A stretch of DNA of 64,000 nt, from positions 18,106,501 to 18,170,500 of the forward strand of contig NC_068561.1 of assembly GCF_022201045.2 (NCBI RefSeq). Direction: 5' to 3'. The stretch is from Citrus sinensis (lineage: Eukaryota > Streptophyta > Magnoliopsida > Sapindales > Rutaceae). A program made the position numbers and the translations under genes. Below the pieces are notes generated by a model. That model ran no database searches. It was given only the letters and a program-made list of their open reading frames with translations, and was not told where the DNA came from. This document shows positions 38,709-51,654 of this stretch, in pieces. Every line of letters starts with the position of its first letter. Within the stretch, counting starts at the first letter, position 1.

Positions 38709-41700
38709 TTGCATATTTTCATAAAAAATTATAAATATTTTAATTTAATTTCAATTTTTTCAATAGTGCAATGCCTTTCAAAATTCATAGATTTGGTAAC
38801 CTTAATCGAACTATGAGTGATGGATAAAAAATTGGAACTAAGGGGCTGTTTTTTTTTTTTTTTTTTACTAATGACTTAATTGACTTAATTTTAATCAGTT
38901 AGTCATTATCTATTTGTTTTTTTAACTTAATGACTTAATTGAGTTTAATAATGTGATGCAATTAGTTGTTTTCCTCTCTCATTTATCACTGTGCGCCGTG
39001 CACGGTAACAAAAGGTTATTATTGTAAATCCAAATACAAAGGGTTTCACTAGAATATTTAAGGGACGCCAACAATCCAGCTCAGTCGAATCGATGCCGAA
39101 ATTCTTGAACGATTAAACACGAACCGAAGAAAGTCGACTTCATCAGAGTAAAAAATAGCTGCTTGATTGAGTTGTTGCAGTTGACCCCGATTCATCTCGT
39201 TCACAATGAATGCTTGCTATTAATTATATTGACTTTCGGTTTATTATAAACGAAAATTCAAAGGCTAAACAAATTGACTCCGCATGTGTGTTCACAAAAG
39301 CTGCATCCGACTGCAAGGCGTCGAACACAAACAATTAGATTGAAAAAAACACAATCCCACATGCTTAAATGCTCTCCACACGCTTAAATGCTTTCCACAC
39401 TTTGCACAAAGGCTTCAACTTGAACATGTGCCGCCCAATCCATAACCATAAGATTTGGGTTAATAAGTCTCGAGTTGACAGCAAAACAATGATTCATAAT
39501 GCAATGTAATGTGGTGGGTAGCCGACTGCCGACGATTAATGGCAGATGTATGTGGCAAGTCATCTCAATTAACTGTAATCGTTTGAGGCCCTATCACAAC
39601 ATTTTATATGTTGCCATGTGGATTATTCATTTTCCCCCCCAATTGCATTAATTTCTCTAAATTCTCTTCCGATAATCACCATCTTCCGTCCCCCACCAGT
39701 TTTGCTTTATAGAGTCTCCATTTTATTCGGTTGACTTTAGACCTCGGCATGCTTTGATGTTAAAGAACTCTTCCTTCATCTATTGCGTGTGATCCACAAG
39801 TGACAATGTCTGTGAATTTTCCTTTCTCCTGTTATATTGATTCTACCTCACCAACCAACTTCCACGAATTCATCTCACCATTCTATTGGTGGTTTAATTG
39901 AAAAGCAATAGCCGACTCCATTGATCGGATATCTTCTTTTGGGGGTGTGTGTGTGTACATATTTGACAATATAATGTTATGTTGTGGTTATGGATTATTA
40001 TTATTATTTATTAAAACCCGAATCTTCCTTTACCCCCCCCCCCCCCCCCCCCCCCCCCCCCACAAAGCAATAACTTGAAAAGAAAGGCAAGCAACATCCA
40101 CTTTCGCCAAAGTTATGATAGAAAAAGAAAATTTACAAGTCTCACACTATCAACTCAAAAGTCTCCGTAATCTTACACATATATATTAAAAAAAACAACC
40201 ATCTAAGGTTTATGGGTGAGTGTTTTAGCTTTTGGGCAATAATAGATAGATTCCCATCTCCCCACATACATATATCTTCAAATTTCAATTCTTCCATATT
40301 TATGTGCTAATTGGACTTTGCATCCAACTAATAAAGACTTTATGTGAAATACAAATTTGACATAACATTGTCTAACTACAATGTAACATAGTCTAATCTC
40401 AAATTTATACTTTGAATATAGACACATATAACAATAATTTTTTTTTTCAATTAATGATAATGATCCAGAATATTTGATATTTATTAAGATGATTAAACCC
40501 TTGTTAAGAAAGAATTAAGGCTATCAAGAGGGAATATGTAGGCGGTGGTGGTACATATGCAAGTGAGGGCTATATATAAATCTACATATGAAGCATTATG
40601 AACACTATTATCTCCTACCTAAACACTACATATGGTTGCCTTTAATTTCTTTAATATTATGCTTATGTTATACACATTTATTTTGACGTGGCATCCTATA
40701 ATAAATAGTACTCGATGACGGCAAAGACTTAACTGAACAATGCAAATAGTTGCTTTAATTTCCACTTTTGCGGAAGTTGATGCCCTCTGACTCCGTCTCC
40801 ATTAGTTACACCCACAAAACCCTAGCGGTTGATTTTAAATTTTAATCCCAACTTGTTTAGTGGGCCACTGGGATCTGCCGCCTATGTGTTCTTCCCCCAC
40901 CTCGGCCATTGCAATCCAATCACATTTCATCAATTTGATGTCTTTTTTGCTTTCTGACGGGCCCCGCCACCTCAATCGACTCACTCTTCCCAGGCACATA
41001 TAATGAAGAACATTGTTGTAGCTAGCTACAATTAATTGTTGAGGTTTGTATTTCCTTTTTCTCTCTTTAGGTTTTAATCTGCTACTACTTGTGTTCATCA
41101 TCCAAACTTTGTTCGAGCATCTTTGCCATTTTCCAGACTAGCTACCACGTACATATGTATTAGTTCTTGCAACATTTACCTAATTTGATTATATAGGTCA
41201 CTTTTCTTCGTTCTTTCTTCTCTTTTATTTTCATTTATCCATTTTTTTTCTATTCTAGGTTAATCCAAGAAAGCCACACTTTGGCTCACGAATATACTTA
41301 CAGTAATCTTCAATTAATGAGCTAAATTTTGAGTATATATAAATCAAAACCCATCAATCTTTATATGACATAAAATCAAAACCAAGCTAGTGTAGTTAGA
41401 AACTATTTTCTATCTGGAGTCTAAGTATGCTGCATGCACTTAATAATTATTTTGGAAAAAGCAGAAGAGGAACAAAGACAATCTCACATGCAATTGCTGT
41501 CTTAGTGCGCATTACGTACGAAAGGTTGTTACCCCACAGTAAAAAAGTCTCTTCTCTTTTGCATGCATGGAGCTTAATAATTGGTTCAAATTGTCAAATA
41601 TATACCTTTCCTTTCCTTTTTTTAATTTATAATTACACGATACGTTCTCTTGTTCAATTTCTTCCAAATATCAGTGCTCAATTAATAATAATATATCCTC

Positions 41701-42802
41701 TGAGGTTCTATTTTCTTTAAGAGAGTGTTTTTTTTAGGCTGTGGGGGAATAACTTCCTCACTCGAACATATATAATTAATTAATATCTTCTTTGCTTTGG
41801 TGATCACTAATTAGCATTTGTTATCCTCTTCCGCCATTACATAAAGACACATCAAAATCCGATATATTAATTGTAAATATTGTTCTTAAATTTTGTTTTT
41901 GATAAGTGAGTCATATAATAACATATATACCGGGTTAGTAGAACTTTGGAAAAGGAGGTAAGGAGACTAAGGTGGAAAAAAAAATCAACCATTCTTGAAA
42001 GCCGGCCAATTGCCAAAATTGATTTGCCAATTATATTTTAATTTTCGGTTAAATGGTAAAACTTCTTCATTATTTTACACGTCTTGGCTTATCTATCCCA
42101 TCATTACTAGTTCATTCAGTGTAGCTCAATCATTCAACTGAAGAGACACGACGCATTTAATCATCAAAAAGTCACGTGGCAGACAACGAAGCTACAAATC
42201 AAAGATGAAACTAATTCTCTCATCACTTTCTTAGCTAAAGATTCCCTCTAGAAGGAAACCACCAACAAAATCACACGCAATATTGCCCCCCAACTTACGC
42301 AATAAGATTTCTTGTCGCCCTCCTCACCAATTCCAATTGCGCACGACTCACGTCGTCTCACGACTCGGTCGTGTGGTTTGTTCATCTTACATTTAGAACC
42401 AGTCCAAATTCTTCCCTACAACATATTTAATATAATATAATATAATATAAAAGACACCTTCCATGCATCTTCTCTGATAGCCCCATCATTGCCCTTTAAA
42501 TCTCCCTGCGGCTAAATGCGCCGTAAATTTTCAGCTTAAAATTCACGAAATCTTTGTCAAATCTGTCATTTTCGAAAGTGTTTGTTAAGATTATTATTCC
42601 ACATGCATGATGACAAATTGCTAGACTAGACTTTGATTTTAAATAAATTTTCATTTGGCAAAAAAAAAAAAAAAAAAATTTCAACAAGTCTTTCCCTGGT
42701 CATTATCATGTCTTATCCATTAATCTTTATTGCTTGATTTCTTTTCTAGGAAACCGAGGGAAAAAAAAGAAAAAGAAATAAGCACATACGGTATAAAAGG
42801 CA
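38709..42802. other. Intergenic region upstream of the acid phosphatase
   Basis: No gene is recognised in this 4-kb spacer. Present: a GGGGCTGTTT(T)n start near 38841 with TGACTTAATTGACTTAATT-like repeats that resembles a hAT-type terminus without a matching partner; a 29-C run at 40033-40061; a TAATA pentamer repeat at 42427-42451; and GTCGTCTCACGACTCGGTCG-type short repeats near 42352. The final few hundred bases should hold the acid phosphatase promoter. Confidence 0.35.
40033..40061. repeat. Poly-C run (29 C)
   Basis: This is the longest homopolymer C run of the window, in intergenic DNA, followed by ACAAAGCAA. Confidence 0.9.
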
Positions 42803-43263
42803 ATGATGCAGCCTATAAAGGAGGTATTATTGTTCTTATTGCTTGCAATATTTTCCAAGGCAACCGGCACGAAGGACTATCCTAACTCTAGGTATAGCAT
42901 GCCTGGTGACGGCGCGAGCTATTGCCTGAGCTGGAGGCTGGCTGTTGAGGCCAACAATGTGCGTGCATGGCGCACGGTCCCCACTCAGTGCTTGCGCTAC
43001 GTCGAGAGTTACATGATCGGCGGGCAGTACGACCGAGACGTCGAGTTGGTCGTCGAGCAAATCTTGAGCTATGTCAATGAAGTTGTTCTTTCTGGTGACG
43101 GCATGGATGCTTGGATTCTCGATGTCGATGACACTTGCATCTCCAATGTTTATTACTATAAAGGAAAACGATACGGGTATATTATTAATTGATAAAATGA
43201 ATAATTTTTTTCCCCTCCTTTCCTTGATGGGATTTTTTATATATATTTTGGCTGATTTGGTGA

Positions 43264-43295
<32 letters not shown>

Positions 43296-44280
43296 GATGT
43301 GACCCGTATGACCCGGCTGGGTTTAGGGCATGGGCGCTAAAAGGAGGGTGTCCTGCGATTCCTGGCGTGCTTGTTTTGTTTAACAAGTTGATCGAGAGTG
43401 GATTAAAAGTGATTTTGGTTACTGGAAGAGATGAAGAGACTTTTGGGCAAGTAACTCGTGATAATTTGCATAATCAGGGGTTCGTTGGCTATGAGCGGCT
43501 GATTATGAGGTAACTTGGAATGGTTTTAATTAATATTAATCACTAGTTTCTAGCTTTGATGAAACTGAAATATTGTTTTTTTTTTTTTAAGTGGGCAATT
43601 GATACTGCTCGTGTTGTAGTGGACAGTTTTGTCATACGCCGTGGGACGTTACTAAATTGAATGGTCTATTGAAGTTTTTGAATTGTTTTTTAACATAAAA
43701 TAATACAAACTTTGTAGAGTAACGTTACCTACAATACTATTAAGTCACGGGGTTGAAGTTGTCCAAATCAACGACAAGATGCCAATTGGAATTAGTATTA
43801 CTTTTTTTCTTTGGATCTCTCTAAGTTACATGCACTTAGCATTAGCCTTTTTCTTTTTTATTTTTTTCAACTGTAATCCGATTGGACAGCGATGGACAAC
43901 AGTTTTTTCACTTTTGCCTTGTGGAAAAGTGAACGCTATGCACGTCATATATAATTTAAAGAGTTCTGCTTAGCATTAGAGAAACACGAGAGAAATTTAT
44001 CTTCTCTTTTTATCCACCTACTCTCTTTTTTTTTCTTTTTTTTTTCTCTCATCTTTTTCTACACCAAATATTTTTCTAATTTCAATTTGTTGGTGGCCAC
44101 AGGACCGCAGCCGACAAGGGAAAAAATGCAGTGACTTACAAGTCTGAAATTCGGAAGCAGTTACTGGAAGAAGGTTACAGAATTTGGGGCAATATTGGCG
44201 ATCAATGGAGCGATTTACAGGGAGAATGCACTGGCAATCGCACTTTCAAGCTTCCCAATCCCATGTACTTTGTTCCTTGA
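42803..44280 (+). CDS. Acid phosphatase, HAD class IIIB (VSP/APS1-like)
   Basis: Three exons (42803-43176, 43297-43509, 44103-44280) give 254 residues, the normal size of plant acid phosphatase 1 and vegetative storage proteins. The enzyme hydrolyses phosphate monoesters and is secreted or vacuolar; an N-terminal signal peptide (about 1-22) is visible. HAD motifs are complete: motif I WILDVDDT (nucleophile Asp107, acid/base Asp109), motif II VTGR (about 166-169), a later Lys, and motif IV GNIGDQWSD near the C-terminus. Storage forms that lose the nucleophile are therefore not the model here. Two Met codons start the frame (42803 and 42806) and cannot be told apart. Intron 1 ends in (TG)n(TA)n running straight into the AG acceptor. 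A TATAAAAGG at 42791-42799 is too close to the ATG to serve this start unless translation begins later. Confidence 0.93.
43264..43296. repeat. (TG)n(TA)n run abutting a 3' splice site
   Basis: About nine TG units and seven TA units make up the last 33 bases of intron 1 of the acid phosphatase gene and end directly in the TAG acceptor. Confidence 0.9.
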
Positions 44281-44408
44281 TTGAATTCCATGCTCACTCT
44301 CTTGTCATCAAAATCCAAGTTTGAATTGGAAATGGTCTTGTCATATGTCTCTGAAATGAATATGATTATCAGATGTAGATCATATTATAAACAACAAAAG
44401 AATAAATT

Positions 44409-45340
44409 GTTGGAAAAATTTTGAAAATAAATGGTGTTTTATTGTAAAGACATGTCTAAAAAACATGTCTAAATAAAATAATGTCTTATTGTAAAACAGT
44501 AATGATATAGCCACAAACTCTTGTACAAACTTATTTTATACAAACTTATGTGACACGATAAGATTGGTTGAATTAAATATCACTTGGCCTACATGATTTG
44601 TTTTTATTATTTTATATTTTCATTCAACTAATGAATTAACGTCACGTCAGTTTGTACAAGAGTTTATGGTTGTATCATCACTCATTGTAAAAACATGTCT
44701 AAATGAATAATGTTTTATTATAAGGACATGTCCAATTAATTGTGGCTTATAAAAAAAGTATCTTTTCATTTAAGAATATACTTTTCACGGTGACATTTCA
44801 CTTAGAAATGCATCATTTCATGGTGACATTTCATTTGAAATGGTGATTGTTTAATTTGGACCATTGATTAAAATTAAATCTTGATCCAATGGCCATGAAT
44901 GAAGAGGTATCATGAAAGATGACAACCCAAATGAAGGGGCACAATTATGTGTATAAATAGAAATCATGTTTAAGCCATTTATACATGAAAACAATGATCC
45001 TACACCACTCTTTTCTTAGCCCTCTTTTCTAGAACGAATTTCATATAAAACTCTTATTTTTGTGTATTAAAAATTCAATATATTGTTTTCTGTAGGAACA
45101 ATATTTTATTTCTTGGCAGGCTTGCAACATTCAAGAGTATTCTGGTTTGCTTTCGTCGATGCACAACACAAGCAAACAAACAAGTGATTCATTGTATCCT
45201 GGAGGCGTATTTACTTAAACCATGTGTATCACTCAATTGGTGAAGACAAATAACATCTTAAAGAAAACGACATTTGTAACATATCTTGAAATACACATAA
45301 TTTTCTGCAGTTTACCTATTACTATTATTTTGTTCCTACA
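44409..45340. mobile_element. Possible solo LTR of a copia-like retroelement (fossil)
   Basis: The stretch begins TGTTGGAAAA, a common LTR start, and has a promoter-like TATAAATAG near 44954 followed by a C/T-rich start-like region. No internal gag or pol sequence follows, and no second copy lies in the window, so if real this is a solo LTR. The right end is uncertain, and no target duplication was confirmed. A 187-bp MITE is inserted in it, so it predates that insertion. Its age cannot be estimated further. Confidence 0.35.
44497..44683. mobile_element. 187-bp MULE-type MITE
   Basis: Terminal inverted repeats of about 33 bp: the left end AGTAATGATATAGCCACAAA (continuing CTCTTGTACAAAC) pairs with the right end, whose reverse complement reads AGTGATGATACAACCATAAA (continuing CTCTTGTACAAAC). 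A perfect 9-bp duplication ATTGTAAAA flanks it at 44488-44496 and 44684-44692, indicating Mutator-type integration. It has no coding capacity. It sits inside a possible LTR. Confidence 0.85.
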
Positions 45341-45850
45341 TACAGAGTTGTAAATACATTACTTTACGTAATAAAGTTCCACAATTATTATTGTATTTCT
45401 CTACATTTTCCATTCCCCACAAGTACATACCAACAACAAAAACATCATCAATTGCAATGTTTTTTTTCCCCGGACTTTAATCCAGTTTCAATTTAGTAAT
45501 TATTTACCTGGATATTCCGGCCAAAGTAAATACTGAACCGGAGAATAAAAATACTTATATATACTTATCATGACAATATATTATCATTTAATTACATAAT
45601 TATATCTAAGAGCATAAGTATTGCATTATGAGCTTTTGTTCTTAAATAGATTTGGATTCGGTAAAAGTCCAAGCGAGAGATAAGTTCGGAAGGAATTTCG
45701 GATCAAACAAATAGACAAGAACGGAAGAGATATGATTCATGTTCTTTTAAGTGCATAAAATAAAACTAAGCAACAATTTATGTTCTTGTAGAACAACAAC
45801 AATCTTCCTCAATTAACTTACGAATTTATTTATTTTTTTTGTAAAAAACA
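45341..45850. other. Spacer and promoter of the V-ATPase E gene
   Basis: AT-rich sequence with no other gene. The leader of the V-ATPase E gene must lie in its right part; a short leader exon and intron cannot be excluded. Confidence 0.35.
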
Positions 45851-47092
45851 ATGAATGATGCAGATGTTTCGAGGCAGATTCAACAGATGGTGAGGTTCAT
45901 TCGCCAGGAAGCAGAGGAGAAAGCCAATGAAATTTCTGTTTCTGCCGAGGAGGTTCATTAAATATTAAAAAATTCAACAAATTCCTAATTTTCATTTCAT
46001 TTTTTTTCCATGGTTCTGTAATTTTTTTCCTTAAATTATTCTATTGGGGCATGCAATGTAATTATGCAAATGCTTTGACAGGAATTTAATATTGAGAAAA
46101 TGCAACTATTTGAAGCTGAAAAGAAAAAGATCAAACAGGAATACGAGCGCAAGTCAAAACAAGCTGAAGCTCGCAGGAAAATGTGAGTTTTTCTCCAAAA
46201 AAAAAAAAAAAAAAAAAAATCTTATGACTATTTTTATAATGAATTTTGAAATGTTTTGCAACGGCAGCGAGTACTCAATGCAGCTGAATGCAGCTCGTAT
46301 ACAATTTCTTCAAGCTCAAGATGATGCGGTGAATGCCATGAAAGAGGCTGCGAGCAAAGAATTGCTAAATGTTTCCAATGACAAAAACAAATACAGAACC
46401 GTTCTCAAAGGCTTGATTGTTCAAGTAATAATTACACTGATAAAAGTCTTTCTTTAGTGCGAACGTCTGCACGTTATTTTTTGGTTAATTGTCATGATCA
46501 ACTATTTGCCTTCAAATTTTGTAGAGTATGCTGAGGCTGAATGAGAAAGCAGTGTTGCTGAGGTGTAGAGAGATGGATCGTAAGCTAGTGGAGTCGATTG
46601 TAGAAGAAGCTAAAAAGGAATTTGCAGAGAAAACCAAAAGACAAGCTCCCAAAATCACCATGGATGATAAAGTTTTTCTTCCACCACCTCCAAAGAGTGC
46701 TGATTCTCACGAACCTTCTTGGTAATGATCATTGGTTATTAATTATTACTTAATCGAATGATCAAATGGTTGTTTCTATTTTTATGATGCTTGTATCGTT
46801 GATTCATGGTTTAAAAGCTCGGGTGGAGTTGTTGTGGCTTCACAAGATGGGAAGATAGTCCTAGAGAATACTTTAGATGCAAGATTGAATGTTGCTTTCA
46901 GACAAAATCTCCCTGAGGTATGTATTCCGCTAAAAGGATTGGACTGATATTCTTTCCTGATCTTAACTTTTATCTGAGTAAGTGCTCTCTTTTATGGAGT
47001 TGGATCCCTCAAGAAGTCAAGATTGAGCTTATGCTTGTTCTCTTGTATCCTTGCAGATTAGAAAGCGGCTTCTTGGAAAAGTTGGAGTATGA
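45851..47092 (+). CDS. VHA-E: V-type proton ATPase subunit E
   Basis: Six exons (45851-45952, 46082-46182, 46268-46424, 46525-46721, 46818-46917, 47057-47092) give 230 residues, the standard plant length. Subunit E is one of the peripheral stalk proteins that clamp the V1 ATPase head to the membrane sector, so that ATP hydrolysis can pump protons into the vacuole and trans-Golgi network. Seen: start MNDADVSRQIQQMVRFIRQ, then EAEEKANEISVSAEEEFNIE (long helix), then IEYSMQLNAARI, then KELLNVSND, and the C-terminal head with VLLRCREMD, FLPPPPKS, CSGGVVVAS and ENTLDARL. All introns are GT-AG. Some variable positions differ from the usual VHA-E1 (for example REMDRKLVESIVEEAKKEF), so this may be a more specialised isoform such as the pollen-type E2; that is inference. 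It converges on the NPH3 gene 265 bases away. Confidence 0.96.
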
Positions 47093-47356
47093 CTGACTGA
47101 TTAAGCAGAAATTTTCACCTCTTAAAGTGCAAAGATTAATTTCTTGAAGAAGTTAAGCTTCATGGTTCATCAGTTTTGTGTGTATCTTTCAGTAGGGCAT
47201 AATGCCATGTTTTGTTAGACTAATTGTTTGAAATCTATGAAATAAAACTAGGATTTTGTTATCATGCTGATATGATAAACTGCCATAATCACTCCAAAAC
47301 TCATAAATCATGAACTAATATACAATTGAACTACAAATTCTTACACAAAATCTTAG

Positions 47357-50197
47357 CTAAGAAACAGAATACCTCCTACTCCTGCCAGTCTTCCCGTCTC
47401 CTCGAGATTTTCGGCTGGATTTTTGACGTTTACCTCCAGTTGGACCATTAAATATTCCAATCCTTCCAATCCCTTTGGAGATTGAAGTCAAGAAAGTTTT
47501 TCCATTTCCTGACTTATCTATCATGCCTTGTTTCATGAACATTTGCTCTTTCTCCAGCTCACTCAGCCTCACTCTCATTCTTGAAATTTCAAGTTTAAGT
47601 TCTCGGTTTTCTCTCCTCAAAGAAGCATAGTTATCACGAGGGGACATGGCTGCACTTGGGACACCACTGCTCATTCTCTGTGACAGGAATCCATCTCCCG
47701 AACTTCCTGATAAGGCATTCTGCAAACGTAGTTGCTCGAAGTAGAGGACTCTAACCGCCATTTGCACTGGGAGTCTATCATTCTGTGCAGCATGATTGGA
47801 GGCTTCTTGGGAGAGTTTTTGGCAGTCTATGAACTTGCAGAGCTTCTTGCATTCATGTTCTGTTAACATTGGATGAGCCTGAGCAAGAAAATGAAACAGT
47901 ACTAGTCAGAACTGAAACAAAAAGTGAGTACAAACTGATTTAAAGCTAGACCTCAATTACAAAGCATATCAAAATTCAAAAAGCAAAATAATAAGATAGG
48001 ACAATTCATGAAACAAGACCTACTTTTTGATATCATTAACTGTTCTTGCTAAAGACTGGTGTACAGAGAACATAAATGTTTTGGAATCAACAGAGTTGTC
48101 ATCTTCATGATCTTACCTTCAAATATATGTCAATTGCTCTATAAAGCCCATCATCAATGACACGAGAATAATCAGGCAATATCTCTAACATAGCGATGAA
48201 TTTCTGCAAACTCAAGTAAGGATCGGGAGCAATTTCTGCAAGGTAGGCATCAATGAGCCGTCCAACTTTTAACAAAGAACCATGACCTGGAGAACCAAGG
48301 CCTTCTGATTCATACCCACAATTGTCATTGTCTTCGTCTTCAATCCGCTGTAGGAAATTTATCAGTATCCGATGGACAGTATCAACATCAAATAATGAAT
48401 CCCCGGTCTGGATAGATGGTATAAGCAGATCATCAAGCGAAACCATTTCCAACCGAAAAGCAATCCTCCTTTCGAGTTCAAGCTTACAGGCAATACTAGC
48501 ATCCACCATGATTCCCATCCTTAACATCCCAAACAGAAAATTCTGTGGAATGGAAGAGCTTTTCTCATTTGGCAGAAGACTTACAAGAGTTTCCAATATA
48601 GTCCTCTGGTCATTTTCTGCCATGGTACGATTTGATTTCATCCTTGCCGGATTCCAAATTTGAAATTTTCCAATACCCTTTAATGATGCTTGAGCATAAT
48701 GCATTAGAGATGCAGTAATGCTATCAGGTCTAATGCCTGCTCTTCCCATTGCACATACAACTCTCTGATAATAATCAATTCCTAGTGCTGAGAGATCCTC
48801 AATCCACCACTCAAGACACCCACTTTTAAGCTCAGCAGACTCACCATTGCAATCCAAACGGGACAATCCTGACACTAGTTGCTCCTTGCAAGCATTCACG
48901 GCAACAGCCTCGACACATCTGTTCACAATCCCCACCTCCTCTGCTACAGGAGGTAGCATCTCACAAATTGAAAGCACTTCCACAGACTTCTCGAGACTTT
49001 GTACTACAACCTCATTCAAATAAACTTCAGTCCTCGCAACGAGGTTTTCATCTCGGTAGTCTTCAGTCATTTCTAAGTACTCTGCAGCACAGCGCAAACT
49101 GGCAACATTGGTAGTTGTGATCTCAAAGTTCATGCCATAACAGAATTTCACGGCAAGCTCAAACGTCTGCGGTCCACCTGGTATGTTATGGAGCTCCAAT
49201 TTCGAACTATTGGAATCCTTAGCATCTGCAACCATTTTCCGAATCTTTCCACTTCGCGATACCAGAGGAAACTTTGCATCCAAAACAAATAACACAAATT
49301 TAATTAGATTGCTTGCCATGAAACCAAACCAAGTTCAAGAAGAATATAAAGCAGATACCAATGCATTACAAACAAAATTGCTTCAATTTGTAAGTTGTAA
49401 CTGCTTGACAAAGATCTTACCTTGTGAAGTAGAAAAGATTCTCCATCAACAACAATTGTAATGTCTCCGGCAACATCTGAAAAGATTCTGCATGCAAAAG
49501 GATTCAACATTATAACCATTCTCAGATGAAAATTAGCACAAATAAACTGATTGTCCAAAAAAATCAATGGACCAAACCAGAGAAAGTGGGAAAATCAACG
49601 TACTTTATAATCTCAGATCCTGAAACCCTTTTCATTTCTCTAAAGCTGAGACATTTTTGATCTACCATGTTAACAATAATTCAAGATTTATAATTTTAAA
49701 CCAAAAAGAGTTGGAAGAATGTTGTGAAGAAGAGAATTATCAGCTCAGTACAGAACCTAGAAATTCTATTTTTACTTATATTTTTTTATTTTTAAAAAAC
49801 TAAATGGAAGCTCAAAGAAACATACTGAAACAACTAAATAATTATCTATTAAAAAAAGAGAAAGAAAAATCATCTACTAATCCAAGCACTGAACCCCACG
49901 TTTATAGCTAACAGAAGATGTACAGGACAAGAGAAACACGCACACACACACACTAAATAACTAACTTAAAAACAAGACAAAACACACCCACACCCACACA
50001 CACACACAGATATATATATATAATTGTATTCAGATTAACTATATAGTTTATTAGTAATTACTAAAACTGATAAAAAAGCACAAACATGTGTTTTTATTAT
50101 GGTACCGAGTGGTAAAGGAGTTGTTGCAGAACTTGGGAGCTGGAGAACGGCTAGTACTGCTAGAAGAAGAGAAAGGGCTGTCTGAAGAAGAAACCAT
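47357..50197 (-). CDS. BTB/POZ NPH3-family protein
   Basis: Four exons (50106-50197, 49421-49487, 48117-49271, 47357-47878) encode 611 residues. NPH3/RPT2-like proteins are plant-specific adaptors at the plasma membrane, working with phototropins, PINOID-like kinases or CUL3 ubiquitin ligases. Seen: a Ser-rich start, a BTB domain (about 35-135) with DITIVVDGESFLLHKFPLVS and FCYGMNFEI, LRCAAEYLEMTEDYRDENL, then the NPH3 domain with WWIEDLSALGIDYYQRVV, FLFGMLRMGI, LERRIAFRLE, VDTVHRIL, VGRLIDAYLAEIAPDPYLSL, DDGLYRAIDIYLK, CKFIDCQKLSQEA and HAAQNDRLPVQ. A C-terminal coiled coil (SLRRENRELKLEISRMRVRL) follows. The conserved Tyr of the NPH3 signature lies in GLYRAIDIYLK. From memory the nearest relatives are At3g08570/At3g08660. 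Intron 1 (49488-50105) has CA-repeat and TA-repeat stretches near 49941-50025. Confidence 0.95.
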
Positions 50198-51481
50198 CTC
50201 TACCTCCACCTCTGTCTCTATCTCTATACCTTCCGCAAGTTCTCTAGTTCTCAGTTCTCTTTCAGACAGCAGTCAAAAACAGTCAAAGAAACATAAAAAT
50301 GTAACAAGAACAGTCTCTCTAGTCAAATGGAGGGAAACATCGGAACTTACGTAAATAACCCTTTTGTCCGAACAAATTTACTTGCGTCACGGTCACCCGT
50401 CACCCTCCCTTTTCTGGTCACAGACTGCTTTGCTGATCAATGCAAGTCACCTTTAATTTGCTTTCTCCGTTCTTCTTTTTCCCCTCCCCAGTCCCCACTA
50501 TGTGCGCTTTGTGGGTGTCTTTAGATAGATAATGTAACTTTATGATGTTACGTCTTATAAAGAAACGAATAAAAAGAGTGATGTTGCAGTAAGTAAATAA
50601 CAGAGGCAGCTAACTTCACGCCATGCTGAGGGACAGAATAAAGATTAAAGAAATTGAACAAAAGACGTTCAAAGTTTCGAAGTTTGAAGCCTGCGGAGCG
50701 ACGAACGTTAATGTTATGGCTACCAAATAGTATGGCTCGTCCTACTGGCACGTTACTTTTATGCTTTCTTTGACTGCTAAATTTGAACCTTTTTCAACGG
50801 CTCTGTTATCATTTTAATTAGGAGTGATTAAGCTAAACTGGGAATCAATTTACATTGGCTGTGGCAGCGCGTTAATTTTCTGAAAATTGATTACTGTTAA
50901 AATTAAAAAAAAAAAAAACAAAAACAAAAAGGTGTGAGGGCGTGGAAGGAGAGAGGAGTGGGCGGCTTGAATGGCACGGAACTCAATAAAGATGGAAATT
51001 ATTAGAGAGAAGTACATTGCAAGAAATAATGGGTGCCAACTTTTTTTTTTCTTTTTTAATTTGTAACTGCATTTTCTTTAATTTATTTAAATAAAATATA
51101 TGCACATGTATAATGGAATTTTAGGAGACATGGGTGCAGTTGATGCATCTCCATGGACATGACTAAAGATGGAAGGAAGGTAACTTGGAGGCCAACATAG
51201 AGACTGTTGCATTCCCTTTGCCCTTTGGCTCATTACTATAAAAACATTTTTTGGGTATGGACTTCTTTTGAATTTTATGACATGTCATGCTTCATATCTA
51301 ATTGTCTTGCAAAGTTAAACGTACCAAAGTCTTTAATTGTCTTGCCTCATATCTAATAGTGCATATAAATTTATGCAAGTTATTCGTAAAATCACTTTTT
51401 TAATGAGAGGATTTTCATTTTAATATAATAAAGAATAAATTATCAAAAAAAAGAATTAACTTTAAGGTATTACAAGATATG

Positions 51482-51485
<4 letters not shown>

Positions 51486-51517
<32 letters not shown>
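51486..51517. repeat. (AT)n microsatellite
   Basis: About 16 AT units, uninterrupted. Confidence 0.9.
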
Positions 51518-51520
<3 letters not shown>

Positions 51521-51654
51521 ATTCTGTTATACACAGATTGTTATTGATATTATATCAGACATTACAATTACAATATTTACAATCGTATTAAATAATTAGG
51601 ACTACCGCCATATATTAACCCACCGAAGTACTTGTCCCAAATACTTTAAACATT

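Noticed and set aside
42791-42799. TATAAAAGG as TATA box of the acid phosphatase
   Set aside because: It lies only 4 bases before the ATG, too close to direct a transcript containing that start codon. It is probably chance unless transcription starts further upstream.
44409-45340. A complete LTR retrotransposon
   Set aside because: No gag, pol, primer-binding site or second LTR is visible. At most a solo LTR is present, and even that is tentative.
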